NCBI GenBank assembly: GCA_034687125.1
Contig: JAQGBZ010000048.1
Coordinates: forward strand, 186,001-250,000
Source of the DNA: Neelides folsomi
Lineage: Eukaryota > Arthropoda > Collembola > Neelipleona > Neelidae
DNA: 64,000 nucleotides
Reading direction: 5' to 3'
Shown here one piece after another: positions 28,132-40,434 of this stretch. How positions within the stretch are numbered: the stretch's first letter is position 1; each line of letters begins with the position of its first letter. Both the position numbers and the translations under genes were made by a program. The notes under the pieces were generated by a model that made no database searches, had not been told where the DNA came from, and worked only from the letters and a program-made list of their open reading frames with translations.

Positions 28132-31100
28132 TATATACTAGGTAGTTAGATATTTTAGGAAATAAAATCATTTTTTTAAATGTAAAATATGATAAATACC
28201 TTTTAAATGGCATTTGTATAAAATCATTATTTTTGTAGTGGAATTAATTTTTGTGTTGACTCTTTTGAATTTGGCTGTGGCCGATGTGGTCGCATTTGGC
28301 TGACCATTAAGCAATTAAAGAGGAACTTTAACTGCGTCGACACACGACATGAGATCGTAAAATAAAAGCTGGAAGATGAAAAGTGTTCCATTTATAAAAC
28401 ATGGTCTGTACACATTTATAGGTCTTATTTTCCTTATGATTCTTTGTTCATAGACTTGGACGTCTACGAGGTGCATAAAGGGTTTGGAATGAGTCTTTTG
28501 AGGGTCGATGGAGACGTCATGCGGGCGATGCGGAGTCTCACACTCATATCAACCATATACCTTAACTAATATTTATCTAAGCGGAGAGAACAATGGAAAG
28601 CCATTTTCTCCCTTCATTCCTCATTCCTCTGACCAATGCACCAAAGAAATCAATTTCATTACAACCTTCAGACGAAAAAGTCAAAGTCTTTTGAGGAACT
28701 TTCAGAGTTCAAATCCTTGACATCACATCCCACCCGTTAACCCAAATTCAATAACTTTCCAGACGACACGAGAGACAATGAACAAACCTTTTTGCAATAT
28801 AAGTAACAATAAGTCTAATAAGTAAACCCATACTCGAGATGTTTAAGAATTTATTTATTACATACAAAGATAAATTTTAATTTTTAATTTTTAATTCCTA
28901 ATTTAAATTTATTTTATGAGTAATGTCGAAAACTAGTTTGGAAAAATCTTTATATGGAAAAGAGACTCAAAAAAATTGGCATCCTTTGGAAATAAATGTC
29001 AAAATACATTTGGAACCGCTGATAATTTTTACGATTATGATTATAGGCACTGGGAGAGATTTCCGTATATTTTACATTCTCATAAAAGGGACCTTTTTAT
29101 TTATTTGACGGAGATTTTGAGAAAAGTCGCGGTGAGAATGTGGAAACCTTTTATTCGCATAAGTATGACTATATTCATATCATATCCATATATCCTCAAA
29201 CACATTTTCATTTTTCATATTTATGAACAAGAGGGATGAGATGTGTTCTAAGACTCTGAGACGAATCTTCTTATCTCACACAAACATCTTTAGGAATTCT
29301 CACACTCTCACAATGGACATTTGAGATGGAATTACCTTTCTGTTTTGGCCCTTTTTTATTATTTATTCCCTTTCGAGGTTTTAAATTTTGAGAAACTGAC
29401 AAAGATCTTGAGACAGAAAAATGTTTAAAAAAGGCAATAAGTTTCTCTTGAAAGCCAAGGCACTTCCTATGTAGTCAAATTCAAAATTTGTTTTAAGCTT
29501 CCAATTAACCTGGTTTATGATCACTTTGGATTATTTATTTCTTCGCTAAATTACAATTCGCCACAATTTTCAACTTTTATTGGCCAATTAATGTACAACA
29601 TTGAATATGATGCCTAATTGTCAACCATGTTCTTAGTTCTCATACAGTACACAATATCGATATAAAAATATATGTAGATATTTATGTACCATATGGATAT
29701 TTATGTATCTGTATGTATTCATGAAATTATATTTGTATTTGTAGAATATGAAATTGTTGAATTGATATAATTTGAGGATTTAGGAGAAATAGTAAAGAAA
29801 CCGAACAACCTATGTAATTTTATCAACAACAACCAAATACCTTCTTGGTATTAAATGTCTTAAAAGGCAAAGGACATTTATTTATTTCATTTCACCTTCA
29901 CTTCATCCTGTTATTATGTCATCATCATTAAGGTGAAGTTCGCCAGTGCGCTTGTTAATTATCTATTCCCACCGGCGTCAGGGAGGATAACAAACGACCG
30001 TTTCAATTCTTCATAATACACTCCTATATGATTATTCAAATATAAAGATATACTAATATTCAATAAATTGCATTGGTCGTGAATTTTAGTTATATGCTTT
30101 TAAATTAATCATCGTTTATCATTTAAATGAGTCAAATTGGCTATTGAACTAAATGTGAGTGCTGTATGTACCTTATAGTTTTTGCATTACCTTATACAGA
30201 TATTTTTATATTATTATATTACCTTTAAATGGAAAATTGAGAAATTATATTGAACTTTGTTTACGTATGAATATTATTCACAAAGGATGTAAAAGGAGAA
30301 TTTGTTCAATTGATAAAAATTCATTTATCTTTTACATTAATTCATTATCACTTTACATTTATTAAATAAATTAAACGAGGATTTTATCTTCATGATATTC
30401 CTTCTACTGATAATCATTAATCATTTATAGGTAATTTAATTGTACATTCTGATAATCGAGATAATTATTAATTGCGTCAATTGTAATTTTTATATCTGTT
30501 ACACAAATCATTAAGGCAATTCCAAATTCTCATCTAAAATGGTCTGAAAATAATTCTAACATTCTCAAAATACAAAATGCATTTTCAAAACACTAACAAT
30601 AAACACTGTATCAGTATGTAAAGACTAAATAATAACGAAAAACTAATAAATTGGCCTTTATTACAATGTTAAGGTTTAACAAATGGGAAAATGGATTTTT
30701 AATCAGTTTCTAAAAGGGTTTAAGGAGATTTAAGAAAATAATTAAAAAAGTAAAGTAAGAGAGAGCTTTAGGAGATAAAAGAGAGACTCAAGTTGGTTTA
30801 ATAATCCTTTCCAAAGTAGATATTTTGGTGTGTTGTGAAGTTGCAAAGATCAAATCATCCTTCTGACTTAACTTTAACTTGACACAATGACGACTCATAA
30901 TGAAAATACATAAACCCATTTTTTCCTCTAAACATTTTTAACCATAATTTTCCTATTTAAAGGATTTTTAATAGTTTTTTTCACCCAGGCCTTATGTATA
31001 TAGACCTTATATACAAAAGTGCTTTAATTACATACATATTTATGTATTTGCTCATACAGAATGCTTTAATATTCTGAATATTAGTATAGGTCTTAAAACA

Positions 31101-33072
31101 TTTTATAGCTTTTTTCATTCAAGATTTATGGCGTCATTTGTAGAACATTAAACCGCGTTAAAGTCCATTGCATGTTGTATGGGAAAGTCGTAAGATGTAC
31201 CCAATGGTTTATTTAACAGCAGTTGTGTAATGTACAAAGTATTGAATGTTATAAAGTATGTTTTTAGACCCTTCACCATTCCATGGAACCTTCGTCCTCC
31301 AAAGTTTCAATTAAAGTTTAAAGAAGTAATCAGAAAGTAATAAAGTCAAAGTTGTATCATCCTACACTCACGACTTGGCGCTCCTTTCACAAAAAGAAAA
31401 AACTTTTTTTCTCTATAAGAGGAGAACTCGAGTTTAATTAACAAATTCGTTTTCTCCCAACTTTTTCCACCTTCCCGACAATTCCCTTTCAAGTTAGTCA
31501 AGTAAATGGACCCACTATGGACTTATACCTAAATTACTTATACAGACACTTACTCATTTGTACCTACCTATATAATACTTATATGTACCGTTATATTACT
31601 TATATACATTGAGAGATATACCGTAACAGTTTACTGGAGCCGCGTAAACAAACTTCACAATTCATTCCAACATTTCCGCTAAATGTTCCGGTGGGTCGAG
31701 AGAAGTTTCTCTTTTGACCAGAAGGTGTGAATGAACGATCATTACAAGGAAACCCATTTTAATAAAAGAGAAAACTTGTCCAATTAAACTCAAAACAAAG
31801 AAACGAATTGTTCCATATTTATAAGAGAATTTAAATAATAAATATCCACTTTATGAATTTTTTATAATGTATGGTATATCAATTTTGATAATTTTTATAT
31901 TGACCATATGAAGGATTTAATGCGCGCATTAAGTATTAAGTATATTGGATTATAGTGTATATTGGATTAGATTGTGTATATTAGGTAATCAATTCAATAT
32001 TGATTTACATGAGAGAAATAATATTAAAATGAGAATTGAAATCTCATCATGGGAGAGAAATTGAAAGAATCAAATTGGGAGTTTTTTTATAAAGGAAAGT
32101 TTTCTAGTTGAAGGAACCTTATTAAAGCGAGATTAAAAACCAATGTTTGAGACTCCATGTTGGAAAACATCTCGAGTTCTCCGATCATGTAACAGATTCA
32201 GGCTTATAAAAGTTAATGAATGTAAACAAGAATTGTTGAGCCGGAGAATTGACGTAATAATGAATGTAGTGAAATGGAGAAGAAATCGAGTAGAAAAACT
32301 GATCATTTTAATAGGGAAGAAGTGGAGTGAAAGGAGAAAAACATTATAACGATCATAACCCTTATAATAAATAGGTAATTCCTTCCAAGAAAAAGATAAC
32401 AATGTAAGTCCAATTTCAAAATAAATAAAATTCATTTTCTATACTTTATTATTGTATATGTAATGCTCAACCCAAGCTCATTTTCAAAATCTTGTAAAGA
32501 GGATTATCAAATTATTATTTTTTGAAAAAAATAAAGAAAACAAGAAAATCAAGAAAATAACAATTGAAATTGTATGAAAATCCCGATTCTTGTTCAATGG
32601 TTGTTTTCTATAATTTTCTCTAGAGATGGGAACTGTGAAGAGTGTCATGTTGAATAAGCGATGCGGAAAGTCGTCGGCTATGAAAGATTTATACCAAAGT
32701 CGTGTAAACTTGAAGAGAGTGCTGGCCTGAATGAATGGGAAAAGACTTACGACCCCAATCGATCCAAAGTAGATCTAATAATCCGCTATTATCCCAACGG
32801 CCCGGTTCGTCTCAATCAATCCTCCTTCAACATCCATTTAACAAGATAGGAATTAGGAGGGCAAAGTTACAAATTCCCTCAAATCCTTTTTTCTCTTCGA
32901 TATAATTAATATACGAGTAATTAATGATATATTATACATAAATATTATAAATATCATAATGTTATATTTAAAATCCTAATTTTACATTTTAACAAATAGT
33001 TCATTTTAGATACAATCTTATGCTAAAAGGGAAATCAACAAATCTGAAAAACTATGATACTTAAGTATTATA

Positions 33073-33147
33073 CAGGGTGGGCCATAAGTATCTTTCTTTT
33101 TATACAATTGTTTATTTAAAAAGGAAAGATACTTATGGCCCACCCTG
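33073..33147. mobile_element. MITE hairpin, copy 3 (75 bp)
   Basis: TA-flanked. Begins CAGGGTGGGCCATAAGTATC and ends GATACTTATGGCCCACCCTG, an exact inverted match over the outer 20 bases. It is the best-preserved copy in the window, suggesting fairly recent movement. Confidence 0.87.
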
Positions 33148-34296
33148 TATATAGGTAAACGTAAACTATAGTATAATTAATTTTTAATAATTCATTTGGG
33201 TATATACAGTGAGGGTATTAAATGAGGCGATTGGACGTGAAATGTAGTGACTAAAATATGAAGTAAAGTCTGTGGAGGTTGTCATAGACTATCGTTATTT
33301 GACCACAACTAACGAGATTGAAGATCCGAACGTTAGTGTACTCTTCGAGCTCTCCATTTGTCTTAATTAATAAAATAACGACCATTTGGGCCATAGCCGT
33401 CGTCTGGGTGGAGAACGGACGTGGCCGTGAATTTAAATCAAGAACTCAAATCATTATTTATTTAATATGAAAGGAAAGGGAATTTCATGGGTAGGAAGGG
33501 ATGCTCATAAATATTATCATTATTGTAGATATGCAAATTGCGGACATGAATTTTAATTATTCTCTTTGTTTCATCACTCAATTAGCAATTGAATAATAAA
33601 TGGAAAGCTCCCTCTGCTACACTTTATTTACCTTAATTTACTCAATGATAACCATTTTAATACCCTTAATACAAATATTAATAAATAATAACTCATGCAA
33701 TTGTTATTATGCAAGAAAATATAATGCAAAGAGCAATCGCTTAATTTAGAATTATTTTAAATTAAATTAATAATACTGTAAAATTCGTTAAAATTTTATT
33801 AACAAAGTTGGTTATTAACGGAGTTATTTGAGTTAGTTAATAACATATTTTGAGAATTTGTAAATATATAAAAAATATTTTCTCAAATTTCTATATAGTT
33901 AAAAAATGGTAAGTGACATATGTCAAGGACAGGGAATTTTTTTATTACCAATTTCAAGATTCGGTTCGTTTTGGGAGATGAAGGGAAAATATGTGTGATT
34001 GAGATGAAAGGTTTTCCATGATGCTCAGCCAGAGGATTTTAGGGAAAAGTCCATCCTTCAACTCCCAAGTATATCTTATACGTTATCTTGTATATCTCTG
34101 CCCTAACTCTTTGTCTGTATGAGAACCTTAAGCCTTAAATATAATAAGGACATTATGTCCATATATTATATCCATTGTCCAATACTAGTTATATGACCAA
34201 TCCAATAGATATTCCATAGTGCTTTGTCAGTTTGGAGAGAGGAGAAAGCTTATATTAGATACGAAATATATTGTAAATACTGAATATACATGTACA

Positions 34297-34310
34297 TATA
34301 TATATATATG
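34297..34310. repeat. Short TA microsatellite
   Basis: About seven TA units in the probable first intron of Pka-R2. Confidence 0.6.
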
Positions 34311-35515
34311 GTATATCCAGTAATGTGTAAGAAGCTTAGGATGAAATACATTTCTCTTTTATATTTAATACTCTCCAAATCCTTTTGGCCAAATTCTCCT
34401 TTTGCTCATCTCCTTCTGGACTTTCTGATCCTTTCATGTCCTTACAGTAGGAACATCAACTTTGGTTCATTTATCAATTACCAATTTGTTACAAAATACA
34501 AAAATCATTTAATCAATGAGAGTTTAATTAACAAGTTAATTAACAAGTTATGCGAATTCAATATAAAATAATTTATTATAATATGAATTTAGTAATAAAT
34601 ATATTTATATTATTTTACTTCATGTTAAAAAGCACTAATAAGAGTTTTAAAGTAAAAGGGTTTGGAAAATATTGAATTGGATAAATAATCTTATGACGGC
34701 ATTTGAAAAATAAGGTAATGATGTAAGGGCTCATAAATACTTAAGATTACAATTCCCCCATTTTTTGGATGTATTTTTGGATAACTTTGGTAGCCTTTAA
34801 AAGTCAAAGTGTTGTTTGGGGCGGCGTTTGAATCGATAATTGTCCAATTTTTCTCTTTGGCTTAGAATTGAATTTCTGACCGGAATTCATTTGATAAAGT
34901 ATCGAAATATTTTATGATCCCTCATTCTGATTTCGCTCCACTTCTCATTCTCCGCCCCGACATTGATCAATTTTTCCTTCCTCCACCAACATTGAGCTCG
35001 AATGAACTCGATGGAATTTTAAAAGCTATAATATTTCTCGCACGGTTTCTTATTCACCTACTTTACATCGATATTCACCACTTAAGGCCTTAGACCTTTT
35101 CAAATATTAACCATACAAAGTTTAACGGCTGTAACATTAAACTCTTTACTCTACATAACATACAAATTTAAAATAGTATTATTATGTTAATAATATAAAA
35201 TGTATTATTCTTTGAATTATAGATTTATTAATGATTGAATTATTTTTAATAGAACGTTCCAAATCGTGTTAAAAACCATTATAATGAATAAGACGAAACT
35301 AAAAAAATCTCAATTGCAAATATTACAAGATTTAGAATTCCAAAATGTGTTAACTGAAACGTGAAGGTTAGAGAAGCTCATCTGGATTGTTTACCAATTA
35401 CTCGGTATTTATTATTGTAACTATCTTTCTAAAACGAGACAAAATATGCAGACTGAGTAGACATCGTTAAGTGTCCATTTAATAAATAATATATTATAAT
35501 GTACAAAATGTATAG

Positions 35516-35858
35516 TACAGTAATAGCTCAAATAGAGCGCCCCGCGCTCTAATTGAACCCGCGTTCTATTCGAGCCCCGCGCTGTATTCAACTAAAATTA
35601 TTTCAAGTCTAAAAAGAAAGATAATTTCAAGAGTTTTAAGTTTAAATTCAATGATTTATTGGTGAAGTTTCACTTTAAATCTAACACTTATCTGAATTAA
35701 GTGAAATTATTAGTAATTTTGAAATATATTAGTATGTTAAAGAATGGTTACACACGTATAAATGTAGTTGTAATTGAACCCCGCGTTCTATTCACAGAAT
35801 TTATTTTTACCCCCGCGTTCTATTTGAGCCTCCGCGATCTATTTGAGCTTTTACTGTA
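35516..35858. mobile_element. Palindromic non-autonomous DNA transposon (343 bp, element B)
   Basis: The left end TACAGTAATAGCTCAAATAG and the right end (rc TACAGTAAAAGCTCAAATAG) are inverted repeats with one mismatch. Inside each end lies a GC-rich repeated motif, CGCGTTCTATTCGAGC or variants, and TAATTGAACCC(C)GCG occurs near both ends in the same orientation. There is no ORF. The local GC content is far above its surroundings. The layout matches element A at 3872-4407: TAC..GTA termini with same-strand motif copies at both ends. Superfamily not assigned. Confidence 0.75.
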
Positions 35859-36185
35859 TACAAAATATTTGTAGTTACATTTAACAATGCCTTTACAATG
35901 CTTATACCTATACTGCAAGTATTAACTTTAACTTTCAATTTAACAAATGAACCAATTAAGCGCCAATGTGCTAATAAAAACAAAACATCAAGTCATCCAC
36001 AATTGTGAATAAAGGATGACGTGAGATATGAGGAATTCTTTTATACATTCAATTGAGAAGATTTCCAACACTATCTGTAGTTGATTGTTATAATACAATA
36101 GTATAGGCTATAGATAACTAGCTATAGATAACTATTTTAATTATTGTTAAAATTAGTTAATTATAAATTAAAAAATTAAGCTTAC

Positions 36186-36419
36186 CTTATTTTTTAAATT
36201 GGAAAATTGAATGAAATCCCCAACGGCTTAAACTCCAACTGCTGGGCGCACTCCACAGATGAAATCTCGTCTTGTTTGAAAGTTGTCAAGATGGTCCACT
36301 GGTTATATAGTTTTAAACTCGCGGACAACTGGTTGACAAAGATGGGGTAAAATTTGAAAATATGTAATGAGTGAAGAGACAACTCGAGGTTGTGTTCCTC
36401 CTTGTAACGGTTGAGAACT
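36186..36419 (-). other. Pka-R2: Probable 5' untranslated exon of Pka-R2
   Basis: Reading the minus strand, a segment of higher GC content ends in a consensus donor (AATAAG|GTAAGC) at 36186. It is preceded by TATA and initiator-like motifs at 36415-36453. It contains upstream ATGs but no recognisable protein. The next usable acceptor for a gene on this strand is the one adjoining the Pka-R2 start codon. RNA-seq junctions from 36185 to 25411 would confirm it. Confidence 0.4.
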
Positions 36420-36453
36420 GGCGAGAACGGCGCCTCTTTCTTTTCCTATATAC
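36415..36453 (-). promoter_or_regulatory. Pka-R2: Candidate core promoter (TATA + initiator) for Pka-R2
   Basis: On the minus strand GGTATATAGG occurs with the first T at 36452. An arthropod-like initiator core, CCAGTTC, follows with its A at 36419. The spacing of about 33 bases is close to the usual TATA-to-start distance. The surrounding 200 bp is GC-richer than the region. It is a sequence-only inference. Confidence 0.35.
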
Positions 36454-36599
36454 CAACCAACCGCCCCATGTGTAGCTAACCATATTAAGCTTCGCTTTAT
36501 ACGGCTGCTCTGTTCATCCACTCCAATGTTCAAACTGACGTTCCGCTCCCCGTCAACTCTCAAACTTTTTTGGCGTCAGAAACCTCGCCGTCAAAACGG

Positions 36600-38433
36600 T
36601 CTTGAATGATCGACGCTCCGTGTACTCAAATCTTAAAGATGAGAAACTCTCACGTTAATTGAGATGACTTTAACCATTCAAATCCTTCACCTCTCACCTT
36701 TACATTTTATTTGTTTCCTTCGTACAAACACTCAACTTTTTTTTATGAATATTCTTTAAATTCTTTTTAAGAATTAAAAAAACTTTTTCTAAAAAGTATT
36801 TTACTAAATAAAGTCTAACGAAGTGAGTTTTCCTTAACTTGATAAAGTCTTTGGTTTGACAAAAAGAGTTTTACTCAATTTAGCGAATGTATTCAAGCAA
36901 TTTAAGAAAGAATTAAAGGAGATAAAATAGTTTAAATAAAAAAAGGGGAGAATAAACGAGAGAATTGAAGAGAATTTAACCGACGACACACGCGACAGAC
37001 AAAACAAACAATATTTATGGCCCAGACTCATCAAGTATGTATCTTTTTACTTACAAACACCTTTTCCCATATTCTGTCAATCACAATTCACCAAGGCAAA
37101 GCTTTTAGTTTAAATCCATCTCGTGTTATCTCGTTCCATTTCCCACTCCATGTATTTGTTTGTATGGACCATATGAAATCCTTTTCTAACATGACAATTA
37201 ATCACATTTCCATTTATTCCTACCATTATTCAATGTCTTATTTAAAATAAAATTCATATTTAATTTCTCAAATACACAAATTTAGTATTAATAGACTCAG
37301 ATAGTGTAAATTGAATTGAATTGGTCATTCGTGTGCTAAATGTTCGTTTCTTAAATTACATGCCAAATGAATCACAATTAAAGGTATTTCTGGTAAAATC
37401 AAATATGTGAGTTGAATGAGCGAAGAGTTTTAAAATGTTAAATTGTATTAATAAATAAAATCATTGACTATGACGCATTCACATCGAGTTCTTTTTCTTC
37501 ATTCTTTTACTAACTTGTTATGTTGGGACAAACTTTTATAATGAATACTACATTACATATACATATTATGCATACTTATACAGGTACAGGTACCTTATAT
37601 ATGTAGTATGGTATATTAATCCTAAATATTAATAACTCCAAAAGGTATAATAATAATATTAAGATTGAACTAAGGTGAGACGGACGTACGTCAGTATTTA
37701 AAGAAGAGTGTGAGTAGTATATGGGATTGGATGTATGTAAATGAGAGATCAATAGTCGTGCAAGGAGGTGGGCTGCTGAGGTGGGGAAGGTGGAGGATCG
37801 ATAAATACTTCCACGCTCAAATCACTCCACTTCTAATGTATCAGGCCAAAGATGAATATGACCAAGGTAAAGAAGAGTAATTAGAGCTATAATTAAAAGT
37901 TCATTGTTCTCGCTCCCTATCAATTGATCAATCTTTCATCATACAATAAATATATACTATACAAATGTATGAACTCAATGACTATCAACGGTTCTGTATT
38001 ATTGCCAACAATACAGAACCAATAATGTATTGCCCAACTTTGCAAATATACGAATATGTATCTTAATGCACAGGTAAATATGCTATATATTTATGAATAC
38101 TGGGCATATTAGTATACTTATTGGGGTAATATTATTACCATCTTCAAAGGGAGATATTTATAGGGCTAATTTAGAGTTTATAGGTCGATTAATTTTGTGA
38201 AGGTGGATGAGTTTGTCCATTTGGACCACCAGGTGACTTTGGCTTTCATCGTCCCCGGAGATGAGATTCCCCCGCACAATTTCTCACTTCATTCGCTAAT
38301 CGATAGAGAGTGAGCCAACATAGGAGGATCAATAGTTCCAACCACGGAACGAGAACATCATCCCACTTACTCAACGAACCAAGTGAAAACATGTTACGCT
38401 TTAATACAAAACTGAATATGCTGAAAGAGAAAA
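36600..38433. other. Intergenic region, nothing recognised
   Basis: AT-rich spacer between the candidate Pka-R2 promoter and the 3' end of the RRP7A-like gene. Open frames at 36834-37034 (-) and 37017-37250 (+) are low-complexity and unrelated to known families. Confidence 0.6.
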
Positions 38434-38439
38434 TTTATT
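38434..38439 (-). terminator. Polyadenylation signal of the RRP7A-like gene
   Basis: AATAAA on the minus strand 34 bases after the stop codon, the usual position for a short 3' UTR. Confidence 0.5.
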
Positions 38440-38472
38440 CAATAAAATAAATAAAAAAAGTTAATAAATGAG

Positions 38473-39928
38473 CTAAAAAGGTTTGAACTTTCGCTGTTGC
38501 TTCATCAAGGCGACTCTTTCTTTGTCTTCGTCAAACTTTCGTTTCAGCTCGACGAGTTCTACAAATAAAATTTGAATCAATTATTAACAATAAAATAACA
38601 TAAATAAATACAATGATATGTTGATTGTTAAGATATGTTAAAATTTTAATTATATTTGTAGTTTACGTCTAGCTTTTGTCTCCTTGATTTGAGTTGGGGT
38701 AAAATTCAAAAGTTGTTTCTCGAATCTACGTTTCTTCTTTTTCAACTCTTCTTCGCTTTTTTCGGTTCTCCTCAATGCCCGCTTCTTACCCCTTGAGTTT
38801 AAATATTTAGTCAATTTATAATACTAATAAAAATTATTTCAAAATAATATAAAAAATGTTAAATGTTTGGTTAATTTATAATAAAGACAAATTTAAAATA
38901 AAGTAGAAATGTTCAAAATGGTGTTGTTTTAAAATATACTTTGTTGAAACTGTGGTCCATCCTTCTTCGTCAGGAACTCCATCATTGTTCTTCAATTCCT
39001 CTTTCTTCCTAAATTCTTCTTTTTCGAAATGTTCCATGAATTTCTTAACAGTTTCTTCAAGATCTTTCGGATTCAATATTTGAGAATTGTAATTCGTCGT
39101 CCATTCTGTCAAATCGTTTAGATATTAATTTTTAATATTTAATTCTATTATAGTAAACTTGTTATTTATGAAAATCTCACTTTCAATTCCCGAAACAATT
39201 TTGTCAATTTCAGTCACACGATCATTACTGCAATTTTCAACTATTGCATCAACTGCGGTTTTATCGTTAAAAACGATATAAGCAACTTTGTAGCCCAAAA
39301 TGAAATCTTTTGATGCAGGAAAATGTTTGTCAAGAGCGGAAGGAATTGAAATTGAAGGATTCTCGTGAAAATAAACGTCCTTTATATTCCCATAAGTCGA
39401 AAATATTGTTTTAATGTGGCGCTGAAATTAAAGAGAAATCATCGTTTATTAAAAAATAAAGATAATCATTGCCATTTATTTATAATCGGAATTGATTCTT
39501 GATTGTAATTAATTAAGTAGATTAAAATGACGTCAAACAACAGAGATAATAAGGCAATTGATCCCATTAAAAAAACTTACGGCCAAGATAAATGGAGGAA
39601 TATTAATCATAAATAAAGTTCTCTCATTTGGCTTTTTTGGATGATCCGATTTTACTTTATGAGCTTTGATGAAGAAGTGATGAACAATTTCTTCGTCATC
39701 TTCACTCGTGTTTGCGATCTTCCATTTGAATACTATTAAAAATGTCGAATTTTGTTAAATCATTAAAATAAACTGTAAGCATTGAAAATGTATAGAATTT
39801 TAAGAATTAACTAAAATTAACTAAATTCAACTCTTACCCTTAAACCCAGCCAAGTCATAATCAACATTATTTTCAAGAGGTTGTTCAACAACAGCAAGTT
39901 TATTCTTTTTAGCTTTAGATTTAACCAT
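38473..39928 (-). CDS. RRP7A: Ribosomal RNA-processing protein 7 homolog A (RRP7A-like)
   Basis: Exons: 39928-39838, 39732-39581, 39421-39181, 39105-38940, 38791-38667, 38558-38473. They join in phase to 286 residues (human RRP7A is 280). An RRM-like N-terminal half begins F-K-W and contains RTLFMINIPPF. The RRP7 signature follows: KWTTNYNSQILNPKDLEETV and the GVPDEEGWTTVS segment. The C-terminus is a basic coiled tail ending KFDEDKERVALMKQQRKFKP-F, the most conserved part of the family. RRP7A works in the nucleolus in small-subunit pre-rRNA processing. The gene is head-to-head with the SUN gene, start codons 506 bp apart, so a shared promoter region is likely. All splice sites are GT..AG. 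Confidence 0.95.
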
Positions 39929-40146
39929 TTTTAATTCTAATTAGAATTGGCACTTCCTTTGTCGATGCTAAAAAATTATTATCCTATTAAAACCTACTTC
40001 AAATCGAATAGGATTGTGAATAAGAATATCTATAATCTATAAGAATGCAAATTATATTGAGAACAAAGTTTAATTGAGTAGTTAAAACTAAAATTAAAAG
40101 TTAAAAATATTGGTAGCACGTGGAGTGTATAGCGTATTTCAATGTA

Positions 40147-40365
40147 TTAAAATTGTTCTGTAAATCTGCATGATTTGAATTGCACAGGATTGCAGCCAGA
40201 AGTTAGTTGGTTAGAGAAAGATAGGGATTGGGGAACAGAGAGACAATCATAGTCATAAGTGTCTAAATCCTGAAATACCTTCAATATATTTTCCTTTGTC
40301 CTTTTATTATATTTTATGACAAGAGCTTTCTCGTTAACTTTCACATTCGTTTTCACTTTCTTCAT
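40147..40365 (-). CDS. Hypothetical 72-residue protein upstream of RRP7A
   Basis: An uninterrupted ORF from ATG 40365, ending in TAA 219 bases before the RRP7A start codon on the same strand. It begins with a lysine-rich stretch (MKKVKTNVKVNEKALVIKYN). A mixed acidic and aromatic middle (QDLDTYDYDCLSVP) follows, then a Cys-containing tail. Composition is less skewed than random ORFs in this AT-rich window. I recognise no family. It may be a small gene, an upstream ORF of a bicistronic RRP7A transcript, or chance. No signal peptide or membrane segment is seen. Confidence 0.3.
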   Translation of the reverse strand: MKKVKTNVKVNEKALVIKYNKRTKENILKVFQDLDTYDYDCLSVPQSLSFSNQLTSGCNPVQFKSCRFTEQF

Positions 40366-40434
40366 TTTAAATATTTAATTGTAATTACTTAAATTAGAAT
40401 AGAATAATTAAATTAATTGAATATATTTATTGAT

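Larger units (their letters stand above)
25411..36185 (-). other. Probable first intron of Pka-R2 (10.8 kb)
   Basis: The acceptor TTTTAG next to the Pka-R2 start codon needs an upstream donor. The best candidate is AAG|GTAAGC at 36186/36185. The interval contains two MITE hairpins (28057-28131, 33073-33147), a 343-bp palindromic element (35516-35858) and a TA microsatellite (34297-34310), with no convincing exon. The boundary at 36 kb is inference; another donor could be used. Confidence 0.45.

Noticed and set aside
36303-36563. 86-codon minus-strand ORF near 36.4 kb
   Set aside because: It overlaps the candidate promoter and 5' untranslated exon. It shows no family pattern and would begin upstream of the inferred start site.
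38700-39928. First read as UPF3 because of the small basic RRM-like start
   Set aside because: The GVPDEEGW segment and the KFDEDKERVALMKQQRKFKP tail are those of RRP7, not UPF3.
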